From Candidatus Bathyarchaeota archaeon (GTDB taxonomy: Archaea; Thermoproteota; Bathyarchaeia; TCS64), in the NCBI GenBank assembly GCA_030601645.1, contig JAUWBQ010000055.1:1-9398 (forward strand): a stretch of 9,398 bases of DNA. The letters run 5' to 3'. Made by a program: the position numbers and the translations under genes. Of this stretch, positions 1-5,669 are shown piece by piece (the first letter of the stretch is position 1; each line of letters begins with the position of its first letter). A model generated the notes under the pieces. It saw only the letters and a program-made list of their open reading frames with translations, did not search any database and was not told the origin of the DNA.

Positions 1-1
1 T

Positions 2-121
2 CCGATGGCCGACAGCGTCATAGCCGCCACGGCCCAGATACACGGATGCCCCGTCGTCTCGGACGACCCCCACTTCCAGAAGATAAAAGGCATAAAGACC
101 CGGTGGATCTCCAAGCCCTGA
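2..121 (+). CDS. PIN-domain (VapC-type) ribonuclease, C-terminal end, partial
   Basis: The first 39 codons, open at the left edge and ending in TGA at 119-121, read as the end of a PIN-domain protein. The segment MADSVIAATAQIHG is followed by PVVSDDPHFQKI and ends ..GIKTRWISKP. PIN nucleases carry an acidic residue in an 'aDa.iAa.A' helix and another in a '(T/S)DD..F' loop that together bind the catalytic metal, and both are visible here. In this family the usual role is the toxin of a VapBC pair that cleaves RNA, but solitary PIN proteins exist. The N-terminal two thirds and any antitoxin lie outside the window. The identification rests on motif recognition only. It is short but the match is good. 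Confidence 0.72.
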   Translation, partial: PMADSVIAATAQIHGCPVVSDDPHFQKIKGIKTRWISKP

Positions 122-245
122 TTCTAGTGCGCGAATTGATCCTTATGACTGAAACAGGCGCCTTCTGACAGGAGGGATTGTTGTATCTATTGGATATACC
201 CTGGTCTTCTAGGCCTCTCCTCGATCTCCTCCTTTTCCTCCGGAT

Positions 246-347
246 TTATAGGGTTACTGTGGCTTTGTCTCCCAGGATAAGCCTGTGACCTTTGGGGAGG
301 TTCTGTTCATGGTTGGGGATGGTGACGTTCTGGCGTAGGAGGCGGTG
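246..347 (-). pseudogene. HicA-like toxin remnant
   Basis: On the minus strand, directly after the stop codon of the PIN pseudogene, a 33-codon open stretch reads HRLLRQNVTIPNHEQNLPKG followed by HRLILGDKATVTL and a TAA at 246-248. The pattern 'VTIPNH..(x)LPKG..R.IL.D' matches the second half of HicA mRNA-interferase toxins, which normally continue to a final EEF-type tail. The catalytic histidine region at the N-terminus (the G-S-H motif) is missing apart from a lone His, and no start codon exists. I read it as a truncated, dead fragment. The motif match is suggestive but very short. Confidence 0.38.
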
Positions 348-673
348 TCACATCATTTCCGAGAGGGTCGATGTCTCGACTCCCATGTACCTCCCTTTCT
401 CGACGAGCCCCCTGTCTTCAGATATGAGGGAGCGCCCGAGTTCCCGGGCGTGTAAAAAGTATGAGGCGTCGTAGAAGGGGGCGCCCAGTTCTTCAGCCAG
501 TCCGAGTACCATTTCTTCCCTGCCTTTTAAGTGGCGGATTTGGAAAGTGTCGAGGACGTCTCCGAGTTTCTGGATCCCCTTTTATAAAACCTCCTCGACT
601 TCTCTTCTTCTCACTTCTTGTTCCAAAGAACTTCCCAAGAATAGAGGGTTATATGCCGCATTTTTTCAGTCAC
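348..673 (-). pseudogene. PIN-domain toxin, frameshifted and stopped
   Basis: Three joined pieces on the minus strand give a PIN domain. From a GTG at 671-673 the frame reads VTEKMRHITLYSWEVLWNKK and stops (TGA, 611-613). A shift of one base continues as VRRREVEEVL to a TAA at 582-584. The same frame then runs on as KGIQKLGDVLDTFQIRHLKG, REEMVLGLAEELGAPFYDAS, YFLHARELGRSLISEDRGLV to the end at 348. 'LTLYEVLWKK' and 'FYDASY...A.E.G..LIS.D..L' are typical of VapC-like PIN nucleases; the Asp in YDAS and in SED would be metal ligands. The start of the domain with the first catalytic Asp is not cleanly present; a scrap SFKLLADIKQ upstream (about 673-705) may belong to it. The gene cannot make a full product as read. 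The stop falls in a TTATAA palindrome, so a single sequencing error does not explain everything. Confidence 0.6.
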
Positions 674-1008
674 TGCTTTATATCAGCGAGGAGTTTGAAG
701 GATACGTCTCGTATTTTTCCACGGTTGTTCAATAAGGTTTACCTTTTTTGTGTGTTTTATTGTACGGATTTTAGGGGGGAGGTCATACATCCGCCCGTGA
801 AAACAACGCCATCCTACAAAAGGAAGCCGAAAATCGCCCCAACACGATCTGATTCATGTCAAAAGTAGTACCTATGCATACCAAAACCCTATGTCTATCC
901 TGTCAGCAACGCGCACATAAAACCACTATGAGCGGCCACAATTATCAACCCTAAAAACCCTTATGACCACTAGCCGGATCAAAGTGAAAAAACGCAAACC
1001 ACACCCGA
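674..1008. other. Stretch with no supported gene
   Basis: About 335 bases. The left 60 bases may hold decayed PIN coding sequence (minus strand). The remainder is AT-richer than the neighbours and contains only short open stretches on both strands, none with a recognisable protein pattern. CATAAAACC and CTAAAAACC strings at about 917 and 951 resemble promoter boxes, but no gene starts at the expected distance. No tRNA, CRISPR or clear hairpin was seen. Confidence 0.6.
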
Positions 1009-1290
1009 CTACCCGGCCTCGGTCTCCTCGGATTCCTCGGACTCCTCCTCAGACCCCTCGCCCAGATCCGCATCGAATTCGAAATCCTCCAGAGGCATCG
1101 GAGGCGGCGTCGTCGCCAGCGTATACCCTATCCACGCCATGATCAACAGACACAACCCCACAGCCAGGAACGCAGACACCCGGACCGTCAACCATTTCCA
1201 CGGAGACATGAACAGCAACCAGTAGTAGATCACGACCCCCACGAGGCTCCCCACCAGAATCGCCCCACCCAGGACCCTGTCGTCAGCCAT
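1009..1290 (-). CDS. Small two-helix membrane protein with acidic C-terminus
   Basis: A 93-residue protein with two predicted membrane segments, about residues 7-29 (GGAILVGSLVGVVIYYWLLF) and 38-60 (VSAFLAVGLCLLIMAWIGYT). These are separated by a short Pro-Trp-Lys loop (MSPWKW). A conserved-looking TTPPPMPLEDFEFD segment follows, then an acidic tail rich in Glu and Ser. The start is well supported: an ATG at 1288-1290, a GGAGGTG ribosome site at 1298-1304 and a TTTATATA-type box at 1320-1328. I believe similar small proteins recur in TACK-group archaea, sometimes labelled transcriptional regulators, but nothing here shows DNA binding. The function is unknown. The hydrophilic tail is probably cytoplasmic or may recruit a partner. 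Confidence 0.85.
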   Translation of the reverse strand: MADDRVLGGAILVGSLVGVVIYYWLLFMSPWKWLTVRVSAFLAVGLCLLIMAWIGYTLATTPPPMPLEDFEFDADLGEGSEEESEESEETEAG

Positions 1291-1297
1291 AAAGCAT

Positions 1298-1304
1298 CAC
1301 CTCC
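1298..1304 (-). promoter_or_regulatory. Ribosome binding site
   Basis: GGAGGTG on the minus strand, 7 bases before the ATG of the two-helix membrane protein. It fits the anti-Shine-Dalgarno end of archaeal 16S rRNA and fixes the start. Confidence 0.75.
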
Positions 1305-1319
1305 AAAAACGCGCTAACA

Positions 1320-1328
1320 ATATATAAA
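1320..1328 (-). promoter_or_regulatory. TATA box
   Basis: TTTATATAT on the minus strand, centred about 36 bases before the ATG at 1290. Transcription would begin near 1298, so the leader would be very short and begin at or near the ribosome site. Confidence 0.6.
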
Positions 1329-1397
1329 ACACTTCACGACACCAAGGCCTCCCGCGCGGCCCCGGGCCCCCGCAACCCGCACCATCAGATCCGGCGC

Positions 1398-1718
1398 CTA
1401 CCCCTGGGAATCGCGGATGATCGCCGCCACACCGTCCAACGGGGGCGGCGCAAACGCCTCATCCTCATCCCGCCTCCGCAGCTGCCAGAACCGGAGACAC
1501 CGCCTGTTTGACCCCCGGCACCTCTCCATCGCCCTCCCCAACCCCTCCAACCTCCTCCGATAATCATCCATGGCCTCGCCGTACTCGCCATGGTCGACCT
1601 CTCCATACCTAGAAAAATAATCCCTCCTCTCCCGGATCATCCGGTCCTCCACGCGCCTCAAGGCCCGAACGTCACCGCAGCGGTCGACATAAGGGCAGAC
1701 GCCGGTCTCCTCGTGCAT
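1398..1718 (-). CDS. Hypothetical protein with CPYVDRC and CxxxxxxC motifs
   Basis: Unrecognised basic protein. I choose ATG at 1716-1718 (106 residues), because GGGTGA lies 11 bases upstream and a TTTTAATT box near 1757-1765 is about 40-45 bases away. A TTG at 1755-1757 would add 13 residues (MTFFSFDRVTPPL). Four cysteines fall in two groups: C-x5-C near the N-terminus (CPYVDRC) and C-x6-C near the middle (CRGSNRRC), with an Arg/Glu-rich, probably helical stretch between (RVEDRMIRERRDYFSRYGEV and YRRRLEGLGRAMERC). This spacing could bind one metal ion or form disulfides. No membrane segment or signal is visible. It lies in the same direction as the membrane-protein gene, with a gap of about 107 bases containing that gene's own promoter, so the two need not be co-transcribed. 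Confidence 0.65.
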   Translation of the reverse strand: MHEETGVCPYVDRCGDVRALRRVEDRMIRERRDYFSRYGEVDHGEYGEAMDDYRRRLEGLGRAMERCRGSNRRCLRFWQLRRRDEDEAFAPPPLDGVAAIIRDSQG

Positions 1719-1836
1719 CAACGGGGGAGTCACCCGATCGAAGCTGAAAAAGGTCAATTAAAACCATTATGAGGCCCCGGTACAGATCGAAACACAATAA
1801 CAAAGATGAATACGCGGGCCCCCGGGATGCCAGCGA

Positions 1837-2127
1837 CTAACCCAGGGAACCGCCGAGGTCACCCTCAATGTAAGGCAGTTCAAACTCCTCGTCCAAGCCA
1901 TTAACGAGAAAGCCCTCTACGCCAAGCTCAGCTTCAACATCATGCAGAGAAGACAACGGCTCAAACATGGAAATTCCCCGACCATCAACAGAGTCCCCGC
2001 TCGCCATCGCCCTTACCCCCCAACTCCAAGTCAGATCAGGCACGACAGAATAAGTGACATCGTGTGTAGAGGCCCCCACACACAACCGCGCACCACCCGC
2101 AAACGGGAAGAGACGGATCAAACACAC
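1837..2127 (-). CDS. Doubtful small open frame, hypothetical
   Basis: A 96-codon minus-strand frame from a GTG at 2125-2127. It is acidic towards its end (SLHDVEAELGVEGFLVNGLD, EEFELPYIEGDLGGSLG). No family is recognised. A CTTTTAT string at about 2161-2167 could be a promoter box. The third codon positions are less GC-rich than in clear genes of this window, whereas the opposite strand between about 1856 and 1960 reads with typical local codon use (EVTLNVRQFKLLVQAINEKA) but has no start and soon degenerates. I cannot decide which strand, if either, is coding. Confidence 0.25.
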   Translation of the reverse strand: MCLIRLFPFAGGARLCVGASTHDVTYSVVPDLTWSWGVRAMASGDSVDGRGISMFEPLSSLHDVEAELGVEGFLVNGLDEEFELPYIEGDLGGSLG

Positions 2128-2159
2128 ATATGCGAAACAGGTGTTTACCTCTCACTAAC

Positions 2160-2167
2160 CATAAAAG
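2160..2167 (+). promoter_or_regulatory. TATA-like box for the zinc-ribbon gene
   Basis: CATAAAAG on the plus strand, about 37-44 bases before the ATG at 2204. The expected start of transcription is near 2188-2190, which would leave a leader of about 15 bases. Position and composition fit an archaeal promoter; the evidence is sequence only. Confidence 0.4.
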
Positions 2168-2203
2168 GTACATCGACCATGCCAACACGAGAGACCCAAG
2201 AAC

Positions 2204-2353
2204 ATGGCCAAAGAACCCCTGTACAGCCCATGCTGGCGATGCGGCCACCAGTACCCCAGGGACGCCACACGATGCCCCGGATGCCACACAAGACGAAAAC
2301 TAAGGGCCATCATCGGCCTCGTGGGCAAGCGGATCCTGAACCCACACCCATGA
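2204..2353 (+). CDS. Small zinc-ribbon protein
   Basis: A 49-residue gene, ATG at 2204 and TGA at 2351-2353. The sequence begins MAKEPLYSPCWRCGHQYPRD, continues ATRCPGCHTRRKLRAIIGLV and ends GKRILNPHP. Cys10-x2-Cys13 and Cys24-x2-Cys27 form a classic zinc-ribbon (two knuckles 10 residues apart), followed by a basic helix-like tail. Proteins of this kind bind nucleic acid or serve as small adaptors; the partner is unknown. Codon use (ctc, atc, ggc, agg) matches the clear genes nearby. The next feature downstream is the proposed structured RNA at 2418. A basic zinc-ribbon protein beside an orphan RNA is suggestive, but a link is only inferred. Confidence 0.78.
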   Translation: MAKEPLYSPCWRCGHQYPRDATRCPGCHTRRKLRAIIGLVGKRILNPHP

Positions 2354-2389
2354 TACGTACCCAGATCCGTGCTTAACGATTCATAACCA

Positions 2390-2397
2390 TTTTAAAA
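2390..2397 (+). promoter_or_regulatory. TATA box ahead of the structured element
   Basis: TTTTAAAA on the plus strand, centred about 24-25 bases before 2418, where the closing stem of the structured element begins. No reading frame starts in this interval, so the box is best explained by a non-coding transcript. Confidence 0.5.
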
Positions 2398-2417
2398 CGA
2401 CCAAATCAAGATATACC

Positions 2418-2499
2418 CGCGTGCGGGGACGGAGACCCACATCCAATCACCCACTGGAAAGTGTCCCGGCTTAGCCGAGAGGAAGCCGCCCCGCACGCG
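2418..2499 (+). ncRNA. Candidate structured small RNA of about 82 nucleotides
   Basis: The two ends of this segment pair: 2418-2432 with 2486-2499, giving 14 base pairs, with only A2429 bulged. Inside lie two smaller hairpins: CACT-GGAA-AGTG (2452-2463), with a GNRA-type GGAA loop, and CGGC-TTA-GCCG (2467-2477), which can extend by C-G and T-A pairs after one mismatch. The result is a closed multibranch fold. The plus strand is favoured because the tetraloop is GNRA only in that sense and because a TTTTAAAA box lies about 25 bases upstream. It is not a tRNA: no T-loop or acceptor-type pattern is seen. It does not match any riboswitch core that I know. An alternative is a 3'-end or terminator structure of the convergent PKD gene, whose stop is only 3 bases away, or a miniature element with inverted ends. 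Confidence 0.45.
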
Positions 2500-2502
2500 C
2501 AT

Positions 2503-4476
2503 CTAAGCGCGCCCAGGCCGCCCCCTGATCAAGAAGAACGCTACCACCAGGGCGGCCGCGACCGCCTCGACGGGAAAACCGGGGATGCCCCGGGGCGCCT
2601 CCTCCTCGACCCGGACAGCCACGCTCGCCGAGTCAGACGCCCCCTCGCCGTCGGAGACCGTCAGAACCACCGTGTAATCCCCGGCCTCGCCGTACTCGTG
2701 GGACGGGTTTCGTAGGCTCGATGAGGAGCCGTCCCCGAAGTCCCAGTTGTAGCCCAGATCGCCCCCCTCGGGGTCGCTGGAACCGTCCGTGAACCTGACC
2801 TCCTCCCCTACCTCCGCCGATGCCGTGGACGCCGAGAAGTCCGCTGTCGGCGGGAGATTCACCACCGTCACTGGCTTAGTCACCGAGTCCTGATTCCCGT
2901 CGTCATCCTCCACAGTCAGGGTGACGTAGTACACCCCGCTGTCCGAGAACCGGTGATCAGGTTCCCTCCGGGAGGATGTGTCCCCGTCCCCGAAATCCCA
3001 CGACCAGGAGACGACGCTGCCGTCCTCGTCCACAGACTCGTCCACGAAGTACATCACGTCGTCGATGGTCCCACCCTCGGGTGAGAAGGAGAAATCCGCC
3101 GTCGGCCGCACATTCGGATACACCATAATGCCCCTGGTGATAGTATCCGACGCCCCCTCATCGTCCGTCACCGTGAGACGCACGCTCTTAGTCCCCGAAG
3201 AGTCGAACGCATGGAGGGGATTCATCTCGGCGGATGTGACCCCATCCCCGAAATCCCAGCGATACTCCATCGCCCTGTCCTCGGGATCCGAAGACTTATC
3301 CGTAAACCTGACGTTCTCGCCGACGGTCGCATCATCCGGAGAGAAGGTGAAACCTGCGGCGGGCCCCAGGTTCACCACAGACACCTCCGCCGACACTGAG
3401 CCGCTCTCCCCGTCGTCGTCCGTCACAATCAGCGTCACCGTGTAAATCCCCTTATCCTCGTACTGATGCTCCGGATCCTCCTCGAACGATGTCGCCCCAT
3501 CACCGAAATCCCAGAACCACGAAGCGACAAAACCATCCAGATCAACCGATGTATCATTATACTCGACCTCGTCGATGATCGTGGGCTCCAGGGGCAGCCA
3601 GCTGAAGGAAGCCAGAGGCTCGCGGTTCAACACCACCACCGTCAACGAGTCCTCGTCCACCTCCCCTATCGAGTCCGTCACCCTCAGGGTCACCGCATAC
3701 TCCCCCTCCAGATCGAACCTGCGGCTCACGTCCGACCCAACGGCGTCTACCACACCATCGCCGTCGAAATCCCACTCGAACGACACCAGAGAAGAACCAT
3801 CGGAAGCCGTGGACCCCGAACCCGAGAAGGCGAGGACATCCCCCGTCTCACAGCCCCTGTCACCCCCGGCCTTCGCCACAGGCGCATCGTAGTCGTCCAC
3901 GACGCTGAACCACAGATCCGCGTCATTCTCATCGACAGACGTGCTACCGTCGAAATCCCCAGAAGTCCTGTACCGCCCACTCTCGAACGCCACCTCATCC
4001 CCGGACAAGGAGTTAGTGATCAGATCATACCAGCCATGATACTTGGCCCCAATGGGCGGCGGAGCCAGCTGATCGGGCCGCACATAACTCGGATTACCGC
4101 TGATGTCGGCGATCTCAGGAATCGTGATGTAAGTATCCTTCTCATACAAGATGATGTAGAAATTCGTAGAGTTAGCAGCCAAGCCCTCAAGGACGAAGGA
4201 ATGGGTGTGGTCGCCGACCAGATCCCCGTCCCCGACGAGGGTGGACAGCTCGAAGCTCTGCCATCCCCCGCCGTCCCAGACCTCAATTCTATAATACCAC
4301 TCAGGCTCCCCCTCGAGAGGCCCCTCGATGCTGTCGATCCCCTGAATCCTGTGGACGGTGATCCAGATCGTGGGCTTAACACTCTCCACCCCCACGACCA
4401 CGAACCCGCAGAACGAGGCCACCAGGTAGATCCCCACAAGGACACCCAGCAACCCACCTCTCCAGACAAACCTCAT
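2503..4476 (-). CDS. Secreted five-PKD-domain surface protein with PGF-like C-terminal sorting signal
   Basis: A 657-residue extracytoplasmic protein. Residues 1-30 are a signal peptide (Arg-containing n-region, then LLGVLVGIYLVASFCGFVVV). Residues 35-195 form a beta-rich N-terminal domain beginning IWITVHRIQGIDSIEG and containing WYYRIEVWDGGGWQSF. It ends in a dockerin- or EF-hand-like loop (GDFDGSTSVDENDADLW, 173-189). Five PKD domains follow at about 198-283, 285-368, 371-453, 456-539 and 541-623. Each has the diagnostic W-D-F-(G/D)-D-G core and a Y/S..V.L.V.D strand. The tail RGIPGFP (629-635) plus a hydrophobic stretch (636-650) and an Arg-rich end (RGRPGRA) resembles the tripartite signals processed by archaeosortases. 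PKD arrays commonly mediate adhesion or spacing on cell surfaces. No catalytic domain was found, so an adhesin or S-layer-associated role is inferred. The ATG at 4474-4476 has GTGAGG 5 bases upstream and TATA boxes near 4585-4603. Confidence 0.9.
   Translation of the reverse strand: MRFVWRGGLLGVLVGIYLVASFCGFVVVGVESVKPTIWITVHRIQGIDSIEGPLEGEPEWYYRIEVWDGGGWQSFELSTLVGDGDLVGDHTHSFVLEGLAANSTNFYIILYEKDTYITIPEIADISGNPSYVRPDQLAPPPIGAKYHGWYDLITNSLSGDEVAFESGRYRTSGDFDGSTSVDENDADLWFSVVDDYDAPVAKAGGDRGCETGDVLAFSGSGSTASDGSSLVSFEWDFDGDGVVDAVGSDVSRRFDLEGEYAVTLRVTDSIGEVDEDSLTVVVLNREPLASFSWLPLEPTIIDEVEYNDTSVDLDGFVASWFWDFGDGATSFEEDPEHQYEDKGIYTVTLIVTDDDGESGSVSAEVSVVNLGPAAGFTFSPDDATVGENVRFTDKSSDPEDRAMEYRWDFGDGVTSAEMNPLHAFDSSGTKSVRLTVTDDEGASDTITRGIMVYPNVRPTADFSFSPEGGTIDDVMYFVDESVDEDGSVVSWSWDFGDGDTSSRREPDHRFSDSGVYYVTLTVEDDDGNQDSVTKPVTVVNLPPTADFSASTASAEVGEEVRFTDGSSDPEGGDLGYNWDFGDGSSSSLRNPSHEYGEAGDYTVVLTVSDGEGASDSASVAVRVEEEAPRGIPGFPVEAVAAALVVAFFLIRGRPGRA
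2725..3790 (-). repeat. Five imperfect PKD-coding repeats
   Basis: The string encoding WDFGDG (or WDFDGDG in the first domain) recurs at about 2735, 2990, 3248, 3503 and 3765, spaced about 255-260 bases apart. This reflects domain duplication. The copies have diverged well beyond recent recombination: the DNA matches are short (around CCCGAAATCCCA) and the protein repeats differ strongly elsewhere. Confidence 0.7.
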
Positions 4477-4584
4477 CTAACCCTCACTCCGGCAGACTCT
4501 ACACACCTTCGAAACTACAGACGCCCAGGACCCATCCGCGCGCGACGCGCACCACGAGGCATCCAAATCCAGATGAAACCCCCA

Positions 4585-4603
4585 CATTATTTAACCATTT
4601 ATA
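4585..4603 (-). promoter_or_regulatory. Promoter region of the PKD gene
   Basis: The minus strand reads TATAAATGG (4595-4603) directly followed by TTAAATAATG (4584-4593); either could be the TATA box. A start near 4560-4575 would give a leader of about 85-100 bases, longer than for other genes here. The leader holds a GC-rich palindromic run near 4536-4550 (GCGCGTCGCGCGC on the minus strand) that could fold. Confidence 0.5.
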
Positions 4604-4664
4604 CATCTAAAACCCGACCCCCCGCCATTCCCCGGAAGGACCCGCAACCAACCCCCGCACGCAA

Positions 4665-5170
4665 TCAAGGCGACAAAAGATCAATCAAATAGCGGAAGAA
4701 CTGCTCTCGCAGGCCCTCATCGACCCCACCCCTATCCACCACCCCACCCAGATCCACCACCAAGTCACGCCCCACCACCCCACCCCGATACACCACCACG
4801 CCGCGATCCACCACCAAACCACGCTTCACCCTGTAATCCCTGTCCTGGGAGATGACATTCCTCACCTTCGCCGTATCGATGTTCAAATGAACACAGTCGA
4901 CATGATAGCCCACGGCGTGCCCCCCACATACAACAGGTAGAACTCCTCCTCCACCTCGAAATCCAGGTCACAGATACTACAGTAGGGGAGATTCCAATAG
5001 GGATGACGGGGCTTCACCAACCCCCCCTCGAGGCGTACCTCCCTGGCCCTCGACTTATGCTCCTCCCGGTACCAATCGATCCACTCCCGGGTGATCACCC
5101 TCCCCTCAAGTCCGTCCAAGGCCAAACGACGCCACCGACCATCCCCGACATCCGAGGATTTTAAAACCAT
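4665..5170 (-). CDS. CxxC/HxxC putative metal-binding protein, interrupted by a frameshift
   Basis: Two overlapping minus-strand frames appear to be one gene. From ATG at 5168-5170 the first frame reads MVLKSSDVGDGRWRRLALDG, LEGRVITREWIDWYREEHKS, and on to WNLPYCSICDLDFEVEEEFY LLYVGG. It then ends as TPWAIMSTVFI (stop at 4883). Moving one base at the run of six C at 4920-4925 gives instead HAVGYHVDCVHLNIDTAKVR, VISQDRDYRVKRG and a repeat tail down to 4665. Only the joined form has a complete Cys-x2-Cys ... His-x2-Cys site (CSIC and HVDC), as expected for a treble-clef or zinc-ribbon fold, and it sits in continuous-looking sequence. As read, the product would be 95 residues with only half the metal site. 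The cause may be an uncalled base, a real mutation, or slippage at the G run. The family and function are unknown. Confidence 0.5.
4715..4822 (-). repeat. Six 18-base tandem repeats in a coding tail
   Basis: Units begin at 4715, 4733, 4751, 4769, 4787 and 4805. Each is 18 bases and imperfect, with a CACCACC core on the plus strand. On the minus strand they encode hexapeptides VVDRGV, VVYRGG, VVGRDL, VVDLGG, VVDRGG and VDEGLR. The unit length keeps frame, so the copy number could change without disrupting the gene. Hexapeptides with paired valines resemble the rungs of beta-helix proteins, but six copies are few. Confidence 0.75.
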
Positions 5171-5210
5171 ACTACAAAAACCATAAAGAAGGTTATGGAG
5201 AAAAAGTAAC

Positions 5211-5312
5211 TCACAGAAACACCATCCTGATATACTGATCGCACATGCGCTCATGGGGCGTCCCTTGACACGCGGCACCCGCGACCACAACATGGACATC
5301 GCTTTTTCCCAT
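5211..5312 (-). CDS. Very small open frame, doubtful
   Basis: A 33-codon minus-strand frame from ATG at 5310-5312 reads MGKSDVHVVVAGAACQGTPH followed by ERMCDQYIRMVFL. It is not recognised, but its composition looks more protein-like than the longer upstream extension in the same frame. It could be the end of a decayed gene. No ribosome site is visible. The rest of 5171-5498 holds only AT-rich sequence and promoter-like strings. Confidence 0.2.
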   Translation of the reverse strand: MGKSDVHVVVAGAACQGTPHERMCDQYIRMVFL

Positions 5313-5422
5313 TTGGGGTAAAAAATGGAGGCGAACGCACTTCCAAAAACGGCAAAATAACCGAAAAATAAAGGCTTTTATCGAATATGTCGCCCATTTA
5401 TTTCCCAATATCGTTAGAGAAG

Positions 5423-5431
5423 CTTTATATC
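5423..5431 (+). promoter_or_regulatory. TATA box
   Basis: CTTTATATC on the plus strand. Transcription would start near 5452. A GAGGTG ribosome site (5461-5466) and an ATG (5470-5472) follow, but that ATG meets a TAG after one codon (ATG GGA TAG). The next in-frame-useful ATG is at 5499. Confidence 0.55.
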
Positions 5432-5498
5432 TGAACAATGTTCCTAAATAGACAAGAAACGAGGTGCAAATGGGATAGCCTACACACACGGACCGACC

Positions 5499-5669
5499 AT
5501 GACTGGCATCCCACATCGAGAAACGCAGTTTGTGAACAGATCTCTGGAAGAAATACTGGGAAAGGCGAGGGAGCTCCTGTCGACCATCCTCTCATCAATC
5601 CTCTCATCCATAGACGTCGACATAGAAGATATCCAAGAAAGGATATTCCCAGAGCCTTCCCTGATTTAA
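5499..5669 (+). CDS. Small amphipathic helical protein, hypothetical
   Basis: A 56-residue frame: MTGIPHRETQFVNRSLEEIL, GKARELLSTILSSILSSIDV, DIEDIQERIFPEPSLI. The middle (about residues 13-48) would form one long amphipathic helix with regular Leu/Ile spacing, suggesting a coiled-coil or a membrane-surface helix. No family is recognised. The strong promoter upstream supports expression. The best ribosome site points to an ATG at 5470 that is one base out of frame. Adding one G to the GGG at 5472-5474 would give a 66-residue protein beginning MGIAYTHGPT and joining this frame. The true start is therefore uncertain. Confidence 0.5.
   Translation: MTGIPHRETQFVNRSLEEILGKARELLSTILSSILSSIDVDIEDIQERIFPEPSLI

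Noticed and set aside
461..868. A 135-codon plus-strand frame
   Set aside because: It runs opposite the PIN pseudogene and into AT-rich sequence, with no recognisable motif.
1942..2376. A 144-codon plus-strand open frame
   Set aside because: Its composition (Pro, Arg, Thr, His) is non-coding-like, and it overlaps the better zinc-ribbon gene in another frame.
2418..2499. Cobalamin or other known riboswitch
   Set aside because: A CCACTGG string recalls the B12 box, but the other conserved blocks are missing and no regulated gene follows on that strand.
3466..4692. A 408-codon plus-strand open frame opposite the PKD gene
   Set aside because: It is a shadow of the GC-rich PKD gene. Its translation is low-complexity in Arg, Pro and His, no family is visible, and it has no promoter or ribosome site.
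4715..4822. Possible CRISPR array
   Set aside because: The units are 18 bases, contiguous with no spacers, and lie in frame in a coding tail.
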